From the NCBI GenBank assembly GCA_029168955.1, contig JAPDOI010001446.1, positions 62,001 through 126,000 on the forward strand: DNA of 64,000 bases, given 5' to 3'. Under the pieces are notes generated by a model. It had not been told where the DNA came from. It was given only the letters and a program-made list of their open reading frames with translations, and ran no database searches. Of the stretch, positions 45,901 through 58,500 are shown in pieces. The position numbers and the translations under genes are program-made. The DNA comes from Aplectana chamaeleonis. Taxonomy: Eukaryota > Nematoda > Chromadorea > Rhabditida > Cosmocercidae. Within the stretch, counting starts at the first letter, position 1. Every line of letters begins with the position of its first letter.

Positions 45901-48900
45901 TGGACTCTCAGTTGGGTCCCGCCCACTTTTACCGGCGCGCTTCCACTTTTCCGGCGCTCTGTGGAGTCCAGCTGGGTCCCGCCCACTTTTACCGGCGCGC
46001 TGTGCACTCCTACTTGGGTCCCGTCCACTTTCTCCGGCGCGCTGTGCACTCCCAGTTGGGTCCCGTCCACAGTTCCCAGCGCGCTGTGCACTCTCACTTG
46101 GGTCCCGCCCACTTTTACCGGCGCGCTTCCACTCATCCGGCGCCCTGTGCACTCCCAGTTGGGTCCCGCCCACTTTTACCGGCGCGCTGTGCACTCCTAC
46201 TTGGGTCCCGCCCACTTTTCCGGCGCGCTGTGCACTCCCAGTTGGGTCCCGTCCACAGTTCCCGGCGCGCTGCGCACTCCCAGTTGGGCCCACCCACTTT
46301 TACCGGCGCGCTGTGCACTCCCACTTGGGTCCCGTTCACAGTTCCCGGCGCTCTGTGGACTCCCAGTTGGGTCCCGCCCACTTTTACCGGCGCACTGTGC
46401 ACTCCTACTTGGGTCCCCACCATTTTTTCCGGCGCGCTGTGCACTCCCAGTTGGGTCCCGTCCACAGTTCCCGGCGCGCTACTGTGGACTCTCCAGTTGG
46501 GTCCTGCCCACTTTTACCGGCGCGCTGTGCACTCCGGCGCTACTGGGTCCCGTCCCACTTTTACCGGCGCGGTGTGCACTCCTACTTGGGTCCCGCCCAC
46601 TTTTACCGGCGCGCTGTGCACTCCCAGTTGGGTCCCGTCCACAGTTTCCGGCGCTCTGTGGACTCCCAGTTGGGTCCCGCCCACTTTTACCGGCGCGCTG
46701 TGCTCTCCTACTTGGGTCCCGTCCACAGTTTCCGGCGCTCTGTGGACTCCCAGTTGGATCCCGCCCACTTTTACCGGCGCGCTGTGCACTCCTACTTGGG
46801 TCCCGTCCACTTTTACCGGCGCGCTGTGCACTCCTACTTGGGTCCCGTCCACAGTTTCCGGCGCGCTGTGCACTCTCACTTGGGTCCCGCCCACTTTTAC
46901 CGGCGCGCTGTGCACTTCCACTTGGGTCCCGTCCACAGTTCCCGGCGCTCTGTGGACTTCCAGTTGGGTCCCGCCCACTTTTACCGGCGCGCTGTGCACT
47001 CCTACTTGGGTCCCCACCACTTTCCCCGGCGCCCTGTGCACTCCCAGTTGGGTCCCGTCCACTATTCCCGGCGCTCTGTTTACTCCCAGTTGGGTCCTGC
47101 CCACTTTTTTCGGAGCGCTGTGCATTCCCAGTTGGCTCCCGTCCACAGTTCCCGGCGCTCTGTGGACTCCCAGTTGGGTCCCGCCCACTTTTACCGGCGC
47201 GCTGTGCACTCCTACTTGGGTCCCGCCCACTTTTACCGGCGCGCTGTGCTCTCCTACTTGGGTCCCGTCCACAGTTACCGGCGCGCTGTGCACTCCTACT
47301 TGGGTCCCGTCCACAGTTCCCGGCGCTCTGTGGACTTCCAGTTGGGTCCCGCCCACTTTTACCGGCGCTCTGTTTACTCCAAGTTGGGTCCCGCCCACTT
47401 TTTCCGGAGCGCTGTGCATTCCCAGTTGGGTCCCGCCCACTTTTCCGGAGCGCTGTGCATTCCCAGTTGGCTCCCGTCCACAGTTCCCGGCGCTCTGTGG
47501 ACTCCCAGTTGGGTTCCGCCTACTTTTACCGGCGCGTTTTGCACTCCCACTCGGGTCCCGTCCACTATTCCCGGCGCTCTGTTTACTCCCAGTTGGGTCC
47601 CGACCACTTTTTCCGGCGCCCTGCGCTCTCCCAGTTGGGTCCCGTCCACAGTTCCCTGCCCTCTGTGGACTGCCAGTTGAATCCCTCCCACATTTCCCGG
47701 CGCGCTGTGCACTCCTACTTGGGTCCCGTCCACAGTTCCCTGCGCTCTGTGGACTGCCAGTTGGGTCCCTCCCACATTTACCGGCGCGCTGTGCACTCCT
47801 ACTTGGGTCCCGTCCACAGTTCCCGGCGCTCTGTGCACTCCCCGTTGTCTCCCGCCCACTTTTTTCCGGCGCGCTGTGCACTCCTACTTGGGTCCCGCCC
47901 ACTTTTACCGGCGCGCTGTGCTCTCCTACTTGGGTCCCGTCCACAGCTTCCGGCGCTCTGTGGACTCCCAGTTGGATCCCCCCACTTATACCGGCGCGCT
48001 GTGCACTCCTACTTGGGTCCCGTCCACTTTTACCGGCGCGCTGTGCTCTCCTACTTGGGTCCCGTCCACAGTTCCCGGCGCTCTGTGCACTCCCTCTTGG
48101 GTCCTGCCCACTTTTACCGGCGCGCTTCCACTTTTCCCGGCGCCCTACGCACTCCCACTTGGGTCCTGCCCACTTTTACCGGCGCCCTACGCACTCCCAC
48201 TTGGGTTCTGCCCACTTTTACCGGCGCGGTGTGCACTCCTACTTGGGTCCCGTCCACAGTTCCCGGCGCGCTGTGGACCACTCCAGTTGGGTCCTGCCCA
48301 CTTTTACCGGCGCGCTGTGCACTCCTACTTGGGTCCCGTCCACAGTTCCCGGCGCTCTGTGGACTCCCAGTTGGGTCCCGCCCACTTTTACCGGCGCGCT
48401 GTGCACTCCTACTTGGGTCCCGTCCACTTTCCCGGCGCGCTGTGCACTCCCAGTTGGGTCCCGTCCACAGTTCCCGGCGCGCTGTGGACTCCCAGTTGGG
48501 TCCCGCCCACTTTTACCGGCGCGCTGTGCACTCCTACTTGGGTCCCGTCCACAGTTTCCGGCGCCCTGTGGACTCCCAGTTGGGTCCCGCCCACTTTACC
48601 GGCGCGCTGTGCACTCCTACTTGGGTCCCGCCCACTTTTACCGGCGCGCTGTGCACTCCCAGTTGGGTCCCGTCCACAGTTCCCGGCGCGCTGTGGACTC
48701 TCAGTTGGGTCCTGCCCACTTTTACCGGCGCGCTGTGCACTCCTACTTGGGTCCCGTCCACAGTTCCCGGCGCTCTGTGGACTTCCAGTTGGGTCCCGCC
48801 CACTTTTACCGGCGCGCTGTGCACTCCTACTTGGGTCCCGTCCACTTTCCCGGCGCCCTGTGCACTCCCAGTTGGGTCCCGTCCACAGTTCCCGGCGCGC

Positions 48901-49550
48901 TGTGGACTCCCAGTTGGGTCCCGCCCACTTTTACCGGCGCGCTGTGCACTCCACTTGGGTCCCGTCCACAGTTCCCGGCGCTCTGTGGACTTCCAGTTGG
49001 GTCCCGCCCACTTTTACCGGCGCGCTGTGCACTCCTACTTGGGTCCCGTCCACTTTCTCCGGCGCGCTGTGCACTCTCAGTTGGGTCCCGCCTACTTTTA
49101 CCGGCGCTCTGTTTACTCCCAGTTGGGTCCCGTCCACTTTTCCCGGCGCGCTGTGCACTCCCACTTGGGTCCCGTCCACAGTTCCCGGCGCTCTGTGGAC
49201 TCCCAGTTGGGTCCCGCCTACTTTTACCGGCGCGTTGTGCACTCCCACTCGGGTCCCGTCCACTTTTTCGGCGCGCTGTGCACTCCCAGTTGGGTCCCGT
49301 CCACAGTTCCCGGCGCGCTACCACTCTCACTTGGGTCCTGCCACTTTTACCGGCGCACTTCCATTCCACTATTCCTGGCGCTCTGTTTACTCCCAGTTGG
49401 GTCCCGCCCACTTTTTCCGGAGCGCTGTGCATTCCCAGTTGACTCCCGTCCACTTTTCCCGGCGCGCTGCGCACTCCCACTTGGGTCCCGTCCACAGTTC
49501 CCGGCGCTCTGTGGACTCCCAGTTGGGTCCCGCCTACTTTTACCGGCGCG
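36901..49550 (+). repeat. Satellite block 2: mosaic monomers
   Basis: Mostly 42-bp monomers of mixed type without a stable long period. Fragments of block-1 octamers (TTGTGT variants, 61-bp monomers) alternate with A-B dimers, and many monomers have 1-10 bp deletions. Variants CTGTTTACTCC and GGAGCGCTGTGCATTCC appear from about 43 kb. It looks like the transition between two homogenisation regimes. Confidence 0.7.
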
Positions 49551-52500
49551 TTGTGCACTCCCACTCGGGTCCCGTCCACTATTCCCGGCGCTCTGTGGAC
49601 TTCCAGTTGGGTCCCGCCCACTTTTACCGGCGCGCTGTGCACTCCTACTTGGGTCCCGTCCACAGTTCCCGGCGCTCTGTGGACTTCCAGTTGGGTCCCG
49701 CCCACTTTTACCGGCGCGCTGTGCACTCCTACTTGGGTCCCGTCCACAGTTCCCGGCGCTCTGTGGACTTCCAGTTGGGTCCCGCCCACTTTTACCGGCG
49801 CGCTGTGCACTCCTACTTGGGGCCCGTCCACTTTCTCCGGCGCCTGTGCACTCCCAGTTGGGTCCCGTCCACTGTCCCCGGCGCCCTGTGGCCTCCCAGT
49901 TGGGTCCCGCCCACTTTTACCGGCGCGCTGTGCACTCCTACTTGGGTCCCGTCCACAGTTCCCGGCGCTCTGTGGACTTCCAGTTGGGTCCCGCCCACTT
50001 TTACCGGCGCGCTGTGCACTCCTACTTGGGTCCCGCCCACTTTTACCGGCGCGCTGTGCACTCCTACTTGGGTCCCGTCCACAGTTCCCGGCGCTCTGTG
50101 GACTTCCAGTTGGGTCCCGCCCACTTTTACCGGCGCGCTGTGCACTCCTACTTGGGTCCCGTCCACAGTTCCCGGCGCTCTGTGGACTTCCAGTTGGGTC
50201 CCGCCCACTTTTACCGGCGCGCTGTGCACTCCTACTTGGGTCCCGTCCACAGTTCCCGGCGCTCTGTGGACTCCCAGTTGGGTCCCTCCCACAGTTCCCG
50301 GCGCTCTGTGGACTTCCAGTTGGGTCCCTCCCACTTTTACCGGCGCGCTGTGCACTCTTACTTGGATCCCGTCCACAGTTCCCGGCGCTCTGTGGACTCC
50401 CAGTTGGGTCCCTCCCACTTTTACCGGCGCGCTGTACACTCCCACTTGGGTCCCATCCACAGTTCCCGGCGCGCTGTGCACTCTTACTTGGATCCCGTCC
50501 ACAGTTCCCGGCGCTCTGTGGACTTCCAGTTGGGTCCCTCCCACTTTTACCGGCGCGCTGTGCACTCTTACTTGGATCCCGTCCACTTTTTCCGGAGCGC
50601 TGTGCATTCCCAGTTGGCTCCCGTCCACTTTTCCCGGCGCGCTGTGCACTCCCACTTGGGTCCCGCCTACTTTTACCGGCGCGTTGTGCACTCCCACTTG
50701 GGTTCCGTCCACAGTTCCCGGCGCTCTGTTTACTCCCAGTTGGGTCCCGCCCACTTTTACCGGCGCGCTGTGCACTCCTACTTGGGTCCCGTCCACAGTT
50801 CCCGGCGCTCTGTGGACTTCCAGTTGGGTCCCGCCCACTTTTACCGGCGCGCTGTGCACTCCTACTTGGGTCCCGTCCACAGTTCCCGGCGCTCTGTGGA
50901 CTTCCAGTTGGGTCCCGCCCACTTTTACCGGCGCGCTGTGCACTCCTACTTGGGTCCCGTCCACAGTTCCCGGCGCTCTGTGGACTTCCAGTTGGGTCCA
51001 GCCCACTTTCACCGGCGCTCTGTGGACTTCCAGTTGGGTCCCCTCCACAGTGCCCGCCGCCCTGTGGCCCCCCAGTTGGGACCCAACCACTTTTCCCGGC
51101 GCGCTGTGCACTCCTACTTGGGTCCCGTCCACAGTCCCCGGCGCTCTGTGGACTCCCAGTTGGGTCCCGCCCACTTTTACCGGCGCGCTGTGCGCTCCTA
51201 ATTGGGTCCCGTCCACAGTTCCCGGCACTCTGTGGACTCCCAGTTGGGTCCCGCCCACTTTTACCGGCGCGCTGTGCACTCCTACTTGGGTCCCGTCCAC
51301 TTTCCCGGCGCTCTGTGGACTTCCAGTTGGGTCCCGCCCACTTTTACCGGCGCGCTGTGCACTCCCAGTTGGGTCCCGTCCACTTTTACCGGCGCTCTGT
51401 GGACTTCCAGTTGTCCGGGTCCCGTCCACTTTCCCGGCGCTCTGTGGACTCCCAGTTGGGTCCCGCCCACTTTTACCGGCGCGCTGTGCACTCCTACTTG
51501 GGTCCCGTCCACAGCTCCCGGCGCGCTGTGCACTCCTACTTGGGTCCCGTCCACAGTTTCCGGCGCTCTGTGGACTTCCAGTTAAGTCCCGCCCACTTTT
51601 ACCGGCGCGCTGTGCACTCCTACTTGGGTCCCGTCCACAGATCCCGGCTCTCTGTGGACTCCCAGTTGGGCCCCTCCCACTTTTACCGGCGCGCTGTGCA
51701 CTCCTACTTGGGTCCCGTCCACAGTTTCCGGCGCTCTGTGGACTTCCAGTTGGGTCCCGTCCACAGTTCCCGGCGCTCTGTGGACTTCCAGTTGGGTCCC
51801 GCCCACTTTTACCGGCGCGCTGTGCTCTCCTACTTGGGTCCCGTCCACAGTTTCCGGCGCTCTGTGGACTCCCAGTTGGGTCCCGCCCACTTTTACCGGC
51901 GCGCTGTGCACTCCTACTTGGGTCCCGTCCACAGTTCCCGGCGCTCTGTGGACTTCCAGTTGGGTCCCGCCCACTTTTACCGGCGCGCTGTGCACTCCTA
52001 CTTGGGTCCCGTCCACAGTTCCCGGCGCTCTGTGGACTTCCAGTTGGGTCCCGCCCACTTTTACCGGCGCGCTGTGCACTCCTACTTGGGTCCCGTCCAC
52101 AGTTCCCGGCGCGCTGTGCACTCCCAGTTGGGTCCTGCCCACTTTTATCGGCGCGCTGTGCACTCCTACTTGGGTCCCGTCCACAGTTCCCGGCGCTCTG
52201 TGGACTTCCAGTTGGGTCCCGCCCACTTTTACCGGCGCGCTGTGCACTCCTACTTGGGTCCCGTCCACAGTTCCCCGCGCCCTGTGGACTCCCAGTTGGC
52301 TCCCGTCCATTTTTCCCGGCGCGCTGTGCACTCCCACTTGGGTCCCGTCCACAGTTCCCGGCGCTCTGTGGACTCCCAGTTGGGTCCCGCCCACTTTTTC
52401 CGGAGCGCTGTGCATTCCCAGTTGGCTCCCGTCCACTTTTCCCGGCGCGCTGTGCACTCCCACTTGGGTCCCGTCCACAGTTCCCGGCGCTCTGTGGACT

Positions 52501-55500
52501 CCCAGTTGGGTCCCGCCTACTTTTACCGGCGCGTTGTGCACTCCCACTCGGGTCCCGTCCACAGTATCCGGTGCTCTGTGGACTCCCAGTTGGATCCCGC
52601 CCACTTTTACCGGCGCGCTGTGCACTCCTACTTGGGTCCCGTCCACAGTTCCCGGCGCTCTGTGGACTTCCAGTTGGGTCCCGTCCACAGTTTCCGGCGC
52701 TCTGTGGACTTCCAGTTGGGTCCCGACCACTTTTACCGGCGCGCTGTGCACTCCTACTTGGGTCCCGTCCACAGTTCCCGGCGCTCTGTGGACTTCCAGT
52801 TGGGTCCCGCCCACTTTTACCGGCGCGCTGTGCACTCCTACTTGGGTCCCGTCCACAGTTTCCGGCGCTCTGTGGACTCCCAGTTGGGTCCCGCCCACTT
52901 TTACCGGCGCGCTGTGCACTCCTACTTGGGTCCCGTCCACAGCTCCCGGCGCTCTGTGGACTTCCAGTTGGGTCCCGCCCACTTTTACCGGCGCTCTGTG
53001 GACTCCCAGTTGGATCCCGCCCACTTTTACCGGCGCGCTGTGCACTCCTACTTGGGTCCCGCCCACTTTTCCCGGCGCGCTTTACACTCCCACTTGGGTC
53101 CCGTCCACAGTTCCCGGCGCGCTGTGGACTTCCAGTTGGGTCCTGCCCACTTTTACCGGCGCGCTGTGCACCCACTTGGGTCCCGTCCACGCACTCCCAG
53201 TTGGGTCCCGCCCACTTTTACCGGCGCGCCGTGCAGTTGGGTCCCGCCCACTTTCCCGGCGCTCGGTGCACTCCCAGTTGGGTCCGGTCCGCAGTTCTCG
53301 GCGCTCTGTGGACTTCCAGTTGGGTCCCGCCCACTTTTACCGGCGCGCTGTGCACTCCCACTTGGGACCCGTCCACAGTTCCCGGCGCTCTGTGGACTCC
53401 CAGTTGGGGCCCGCCCACTTTTACCGGCGCGCTGTGCACTCCTACTTGGGTCCCGTCCACAGTTCCCCCCGCTCTGTGGACTTCCAGTTGGGTCCCGCCC
53501 ACTTTTACTGGCGCGCTGTGCACTCCAACTTGGGTCTCGTCCACAGTTCCCGGCGCTCTGTGGACTCCCAGTTGGGTCCCTCCCACGTTTACCGGCGCGC
53601 TGTGGACTCCCAGTTGGGTCCCTCCCACTTTTACCGGCGCGCTGTGCACTCCCACTTGGGTCCCGCCCACTTTTATCGGCGCGCTGTGAACTCCCACTTG
53701 GGTCCCGTCCACAGTTCCCGGCGCTCTGTGGACTCCCAGTTGGGTCCCGCCCACTTTTACTGGCGCGCTGTGCACTCTTACTTGGGTCCCGTCCACAGTT
53801 CCCGGCGCTCTGTGGACTTCCAGTTGGGTCCCGCCCACTTTTACCGGCGCGCTGTGCACTCCTACTTGGGTCCCGTCCACAGTTCCCGGCGCTCTGTGGA
53901 CTCCCAGTTGGGTCCCGCCCACTTTCACCGGCGCACTGTGCACTCCTTGGGTCCCGTCCACTTCCCGGCGCTGTGCTTCTACCGGCGTCCCTAGTTCAGT
54001 TGGGTCCCGCCCACTTTTACCGGCGCGCTGTGCACTCCTACTTGGGTCCCGTCCACAGTTCCCGGCGCTCTGTGGACTTCCAGTTGGGTCCCGCCCACTT
54101 TTACCGGCGCGCTGTGCACTCCCTACTCTGGGTCCCGTCCACAGTTCCCGGCGCTCTGTGGACTTCCAGTTGGGTCCCGCCCACTTTTACCGGCGCGCTG
54201 TGCACTCCTACTTGGGTCCCGTCCACAGTTCCCGGCGCTCTGTGGACTACCAGTTGGGTCCCGCCCACTTTTACCGGCGCGCTGTGCACTCCTACTTGGG
54301 TCCCGTCCACAGTTCCCGGCGCTCTGTGCACTCCCACTTGGGTCCCGTCCACAGTTCCCGACGCTCTGTGGACTTCCAGTTGGGTCCCGCCCACTTTTAC
54401 CGGCGCGCTGTGCACTCCTACTTGGGTCCCGTCCACAGTTCCCGGCGCTCTGTGGACTTCCAGTTGGGTCCCGCCCACTTTTACCGGCGCGCTGTGCACT
54501 CCTACTTGGGTCCCGTCCACAGTTCCCGGCGCTCTGTGGACTTCCAGTTGGGTCCCGCCCACTTTTACCGGCGCGCTGTGCACTCCTACTTGGGTCCCGT
54601 CCACAGTTCCCGGCGCTCTGTGGACTTCCAGTTGGGTCCCGCCCACTTTTACCGGCGCGCTGTGCACTCCTACTTGGGTCCCGTCCACAGTTTCCGGCGC
54701 TCTGTGGACTTCCAGTTGGGTCCCGCCCACTTTTACCGGCGCGCTGTGCACTCCTACTTGGGTCCCGCCCACTTTTACCGGCGCGCTGTGGACTTCCAGT
54801 TGGGTCCCGACCACTTTTACCGGCGCGCTGTGCACTCCTACTTGGGTCCCGTCCACAGTTCCCGGCGCTCTGTGGACTTCCAGTTGGGTCCCGCCCACTT
54901 TTACCGGCGCGCTGTGCACTCCTACTTGGGTCCCGTCCACAGTTCCCGGCGCTCTGTGGACTTCCAGTTGGGTCCCGCCCACTTTTACCGGCGCGCTGTG
55001 CACTCCTACTTGGGTCCCGTCCACAGTTCCCGGCGCTCTGTGGACTTCCAGTTGGGTCCCGCCCACTTTTACCGGCGCGCTGTGCACTCCTACTTGGGTC
55101 CCGTCCACAGTTCCCGGCGCTCTGTGGACTTCCAGTTGGGTCCCGCCCACTTTTACCGGCGCGCTGTGCTCTCCTACTTGGGTCCCGTCCACAGTTTCCG
55201 GCGCTCTGTGGACTCCCAGTTGGGTCCCGCCCACTTTTACCGGCGCGCTGTGCACTCCTACTTGGGTCCCGTCCACAGCTCCCGGCGCTCTGTGGACTTC
55301 CAGTTGGATCCCGCCCACTTTTACCGGCGCGCTGTGCACTCCTACTTGGGTCCCGCCCACTTTCCCGGCGCTCTGTGGACTTCCAGTTGGGTCCCGCCCA
55401 CTTTTACCGGCGCGCTGTGCACTCCTACTTGGGTCCCGTCCACAGTTTCCGGCGCTCTGTGGACTTCCAGTTGGGTCCCGCCCACTTTTACCGGCGCGCT

Positions 55501-58500
55501 GTGCACTCCTACTTGGGTCCCGTCCACAGTTCCCTGCTCTCTGTGGACTCCCAGTTGGGTCCCGCCCACTTTTACCGGCGCGCTGTGCACTCCTACTTGG
55601 GTCCCGTCCACAGTTCCCGGCGCTCTGTGGACTTCCAGTTGGGTCCCGCCCACTTTTACCGGCGCGCTGTGCACTCCTACTTGGGTCCCGTCCACAGTTC
55701 CCGGCGCGCTGTGCACTCCTACTTGGGTCCCGTCCACAGTTCCCGGCGCTCTGTGGACTTCCAGTTGGGTCCCGCCCACTTTTACCGGCGCGCTGTGCTC
55801 TCCTACTTGGGTCCCGTCCACAGTTTCCGGCGCTCTGTGGACTCCCAGTTGGGTCCCGCCCACTTTTACCGGCGCGCTGTGCACTCCTACTTGGGTCCCG
55901 CCCACTTTTACCGGCGCGCTGTGCACTCCTACTTGGGTCCCGTCCACAGTTTCCGGCGCTCTGTGGACTTCCAGTTGGGTCCCGACCACTTTTACCGGCG
56001 CGCTGTGCACTCCTACTTGGGTCCCGTCCACAGTTCCCGGCGCTCTGTGGACTTCCAGTTGGGTCCCGCCCACTTTTACCGGCGCGCTGTGCACTCCTAC
56101 TTGGGTCCCGTCCACAGTTCCCGGCGCTCTGTGGACTTCCAGTTGGGTCCCGCCCACTTTTACCGGCGCGCTGTGCACTCCTACTTGGGTCCCGTCCACA
56201 GTTCCCGGCGCTCTGTGGACTTCCAGTTGGGTCCCGCCCACTTTTACCGGCGCGCTGTGCACTCCTACTTGGGTCCCGTCCACAGTTCCCGGCGCTCTGT
56301 GGACTTCCAGTTGGGTCCCGCCCACTTTTACCGGCGCGCTGTGCACTCCTACTTGGGTCCCGTCCACAGTTCCCGGCGCTCTGTGGACTTCCAGTTGGGT
56401 CCCGCCCACTTTTACCGGCGCGCTGTGCACTCCTACTTGGGTCCCGTCCACAGTTCCCGGCGCTCTGTGGACTTCCAGTTGGGTCCCGCCCACTTTTACC
56501 GGCGCGCTGTGCACTCCTACTTGGGTCCCGTCCACAGTTCCCGGCGCGCTGTGCACTCCTACTTGGGTCCCGTCCGCAGTTACCGGCGCTCTGTGCACTC
56601 CTACTTGGGTCCCGTCCACAGTTTCCGGCGCTCTGTGGACTTCCAGTTGGGTCCCGCCCACTTTTACCGGCGCGCTGTGCACTCCTACTTGGGTCCGGCC
56701 CACTTTTACCGGCGCGCTGTGCTCTCCTACTTGGGTCCCGCCCACTTTTACCGGCGCGCTGTGCACTCCTACTTGGGTCCCGTCCACAGTTCCCGGCGCT
56801 CTGTGGACTTCCAGTTGGGTCCCGCCCACTTTTACCGGCGCGCTGTGCACTCCTACTTGGGTCCCGTCCACAGTTCCCGGCGCTCTGTGGACTTCCAGTT
56901 GGGTCCCGCCCACTTTTACCGGCGCGCTGTGCACTCCTACTTGGGTCCCGTCCACAGTTCCCGGCGCTCTGTGGACTTCCAGTTGGGTCCCGCCCACTTT
57001 TACCGGCGCGCTGTGCACTCCTACTTGGGTCCCGTCCACAGTTCCCGGCGCTCTGTGGACTTCCAGTTGGGTCCCGCCCACTTTTACCGGCGCGCTGTGC
57101 ACTCCTACTTGGGTCCCGTCCACAGTTCCCGGCGCTCTGTGGACTTCCAGTTGGGTCCCGCCCACTTTTACCGGCGCGCTGTGCACTCCTACTTGGGTCC
57201 CGTCCACAGTTCCCTGCTCTCTGTGGACTCCCAGTTGGGTCCCGCCCACTTTTACCGGCGCGCTGTGCACTCCTACTTGGGTCCCGTCCACAGTTCCCTG
57301 CTCTCTGTGGACTCCCAGTTGGGTCCCGCCCACTTTTACCGGCGCGCTGTGCACTCCTACTTGGGTCCCGTCCACAGTTCCCGGCGCTCTGTGGACTTCC
57401 AGTTGGGTCCCGCCCACTTTTACCGGCGCGCTGTGCACTCCTACTTGGGTCCCGTCCACAGTTTCCGGCGCTCTGTGGACTTCCAGTTGGGTCCCGCCCA
57501 CTTTTACCGGCGCGCTGTGCACTCCTACTTGGGTCCCGTCCACAGTTCCCGGCGCGCTGTGCACTCCTACTTGGATCCCGCCCACTTTTACCGGCGCGCT
57601 GTGCACTCCTACTTGGGTCCCGTCCACAGTTTCCGGCGCTCTGTGGACTTCCAGTTGGGTCCTGACCACTTTTACCGGCGCGCTGTGCACTCCTACTTGG
57701 GTCCCGTCCACAGTTCCCGGCGCTCTGTGGACTTCCAGTTGGGTCCCGCCCACTTTTACCGGCGCGCTGTGCACTCCTACTTGGGTCCCGTCCACAGTTC
57801 CCGGCGCTCTGTGGACTTCCAGTTGGGTCCCGCCCACTTTTACCGGCGCGCTGTGCACTCCTACTTGGGTCCCGTCCACAGTTCCCGGCGCTCTGTGGAC
57901 TTCCAGTTGGGTCCCGCCCACTTTTACCGGCGCGCTGTGCACTCCTACTTGGGTCCCGCCCACTTTTTCCGGCGCTCTGTGGACTTCCAGTTGGGTCCCG
58001 CCCACAGTTACCGGCGCGCTGTGGACTCCCCGTTGGGCCCCGCCCCCTTTTACCGCCGCGCTGTGCACTCCTACTTGGGTCCCGTCCACAGTTCCCGGCG
58101 CTCTGTGGACTTCCAGTTGGGTCCCGCCCACTTTTACCGGCGCGCTGTGCACTCCTACTTGGGTCCCGTCCACAGTTCCCGGCGCTCTGTGGACTTCCAG
58201 TTGGGTCCCGCCCACTTTTACCGGCGCGCTGTGCACTCCTACTTGGGTCCCGTCCACAGTTCCCGGCGCTCTGTGGACTTCCAGTTGGGTCCCGCCCACT
58301 TTTACCGGCGCGCTGTGCACTCCTACTTGGGTCCCGTCCACAGTTTCCGGCGCTCTGTGGACTCCCAGTTGGGTCCCGCCCACTTTTACCGGCGCGCTGT
58401 GCACTCCTACTTGGGTCCCGTCCACAGTTTCCGGCGCTCTGTGGACTCCCAGTTGGGTCCCGCCCACTTTTACCGGCGCGCTGTGCACTCCTACTTGGGT

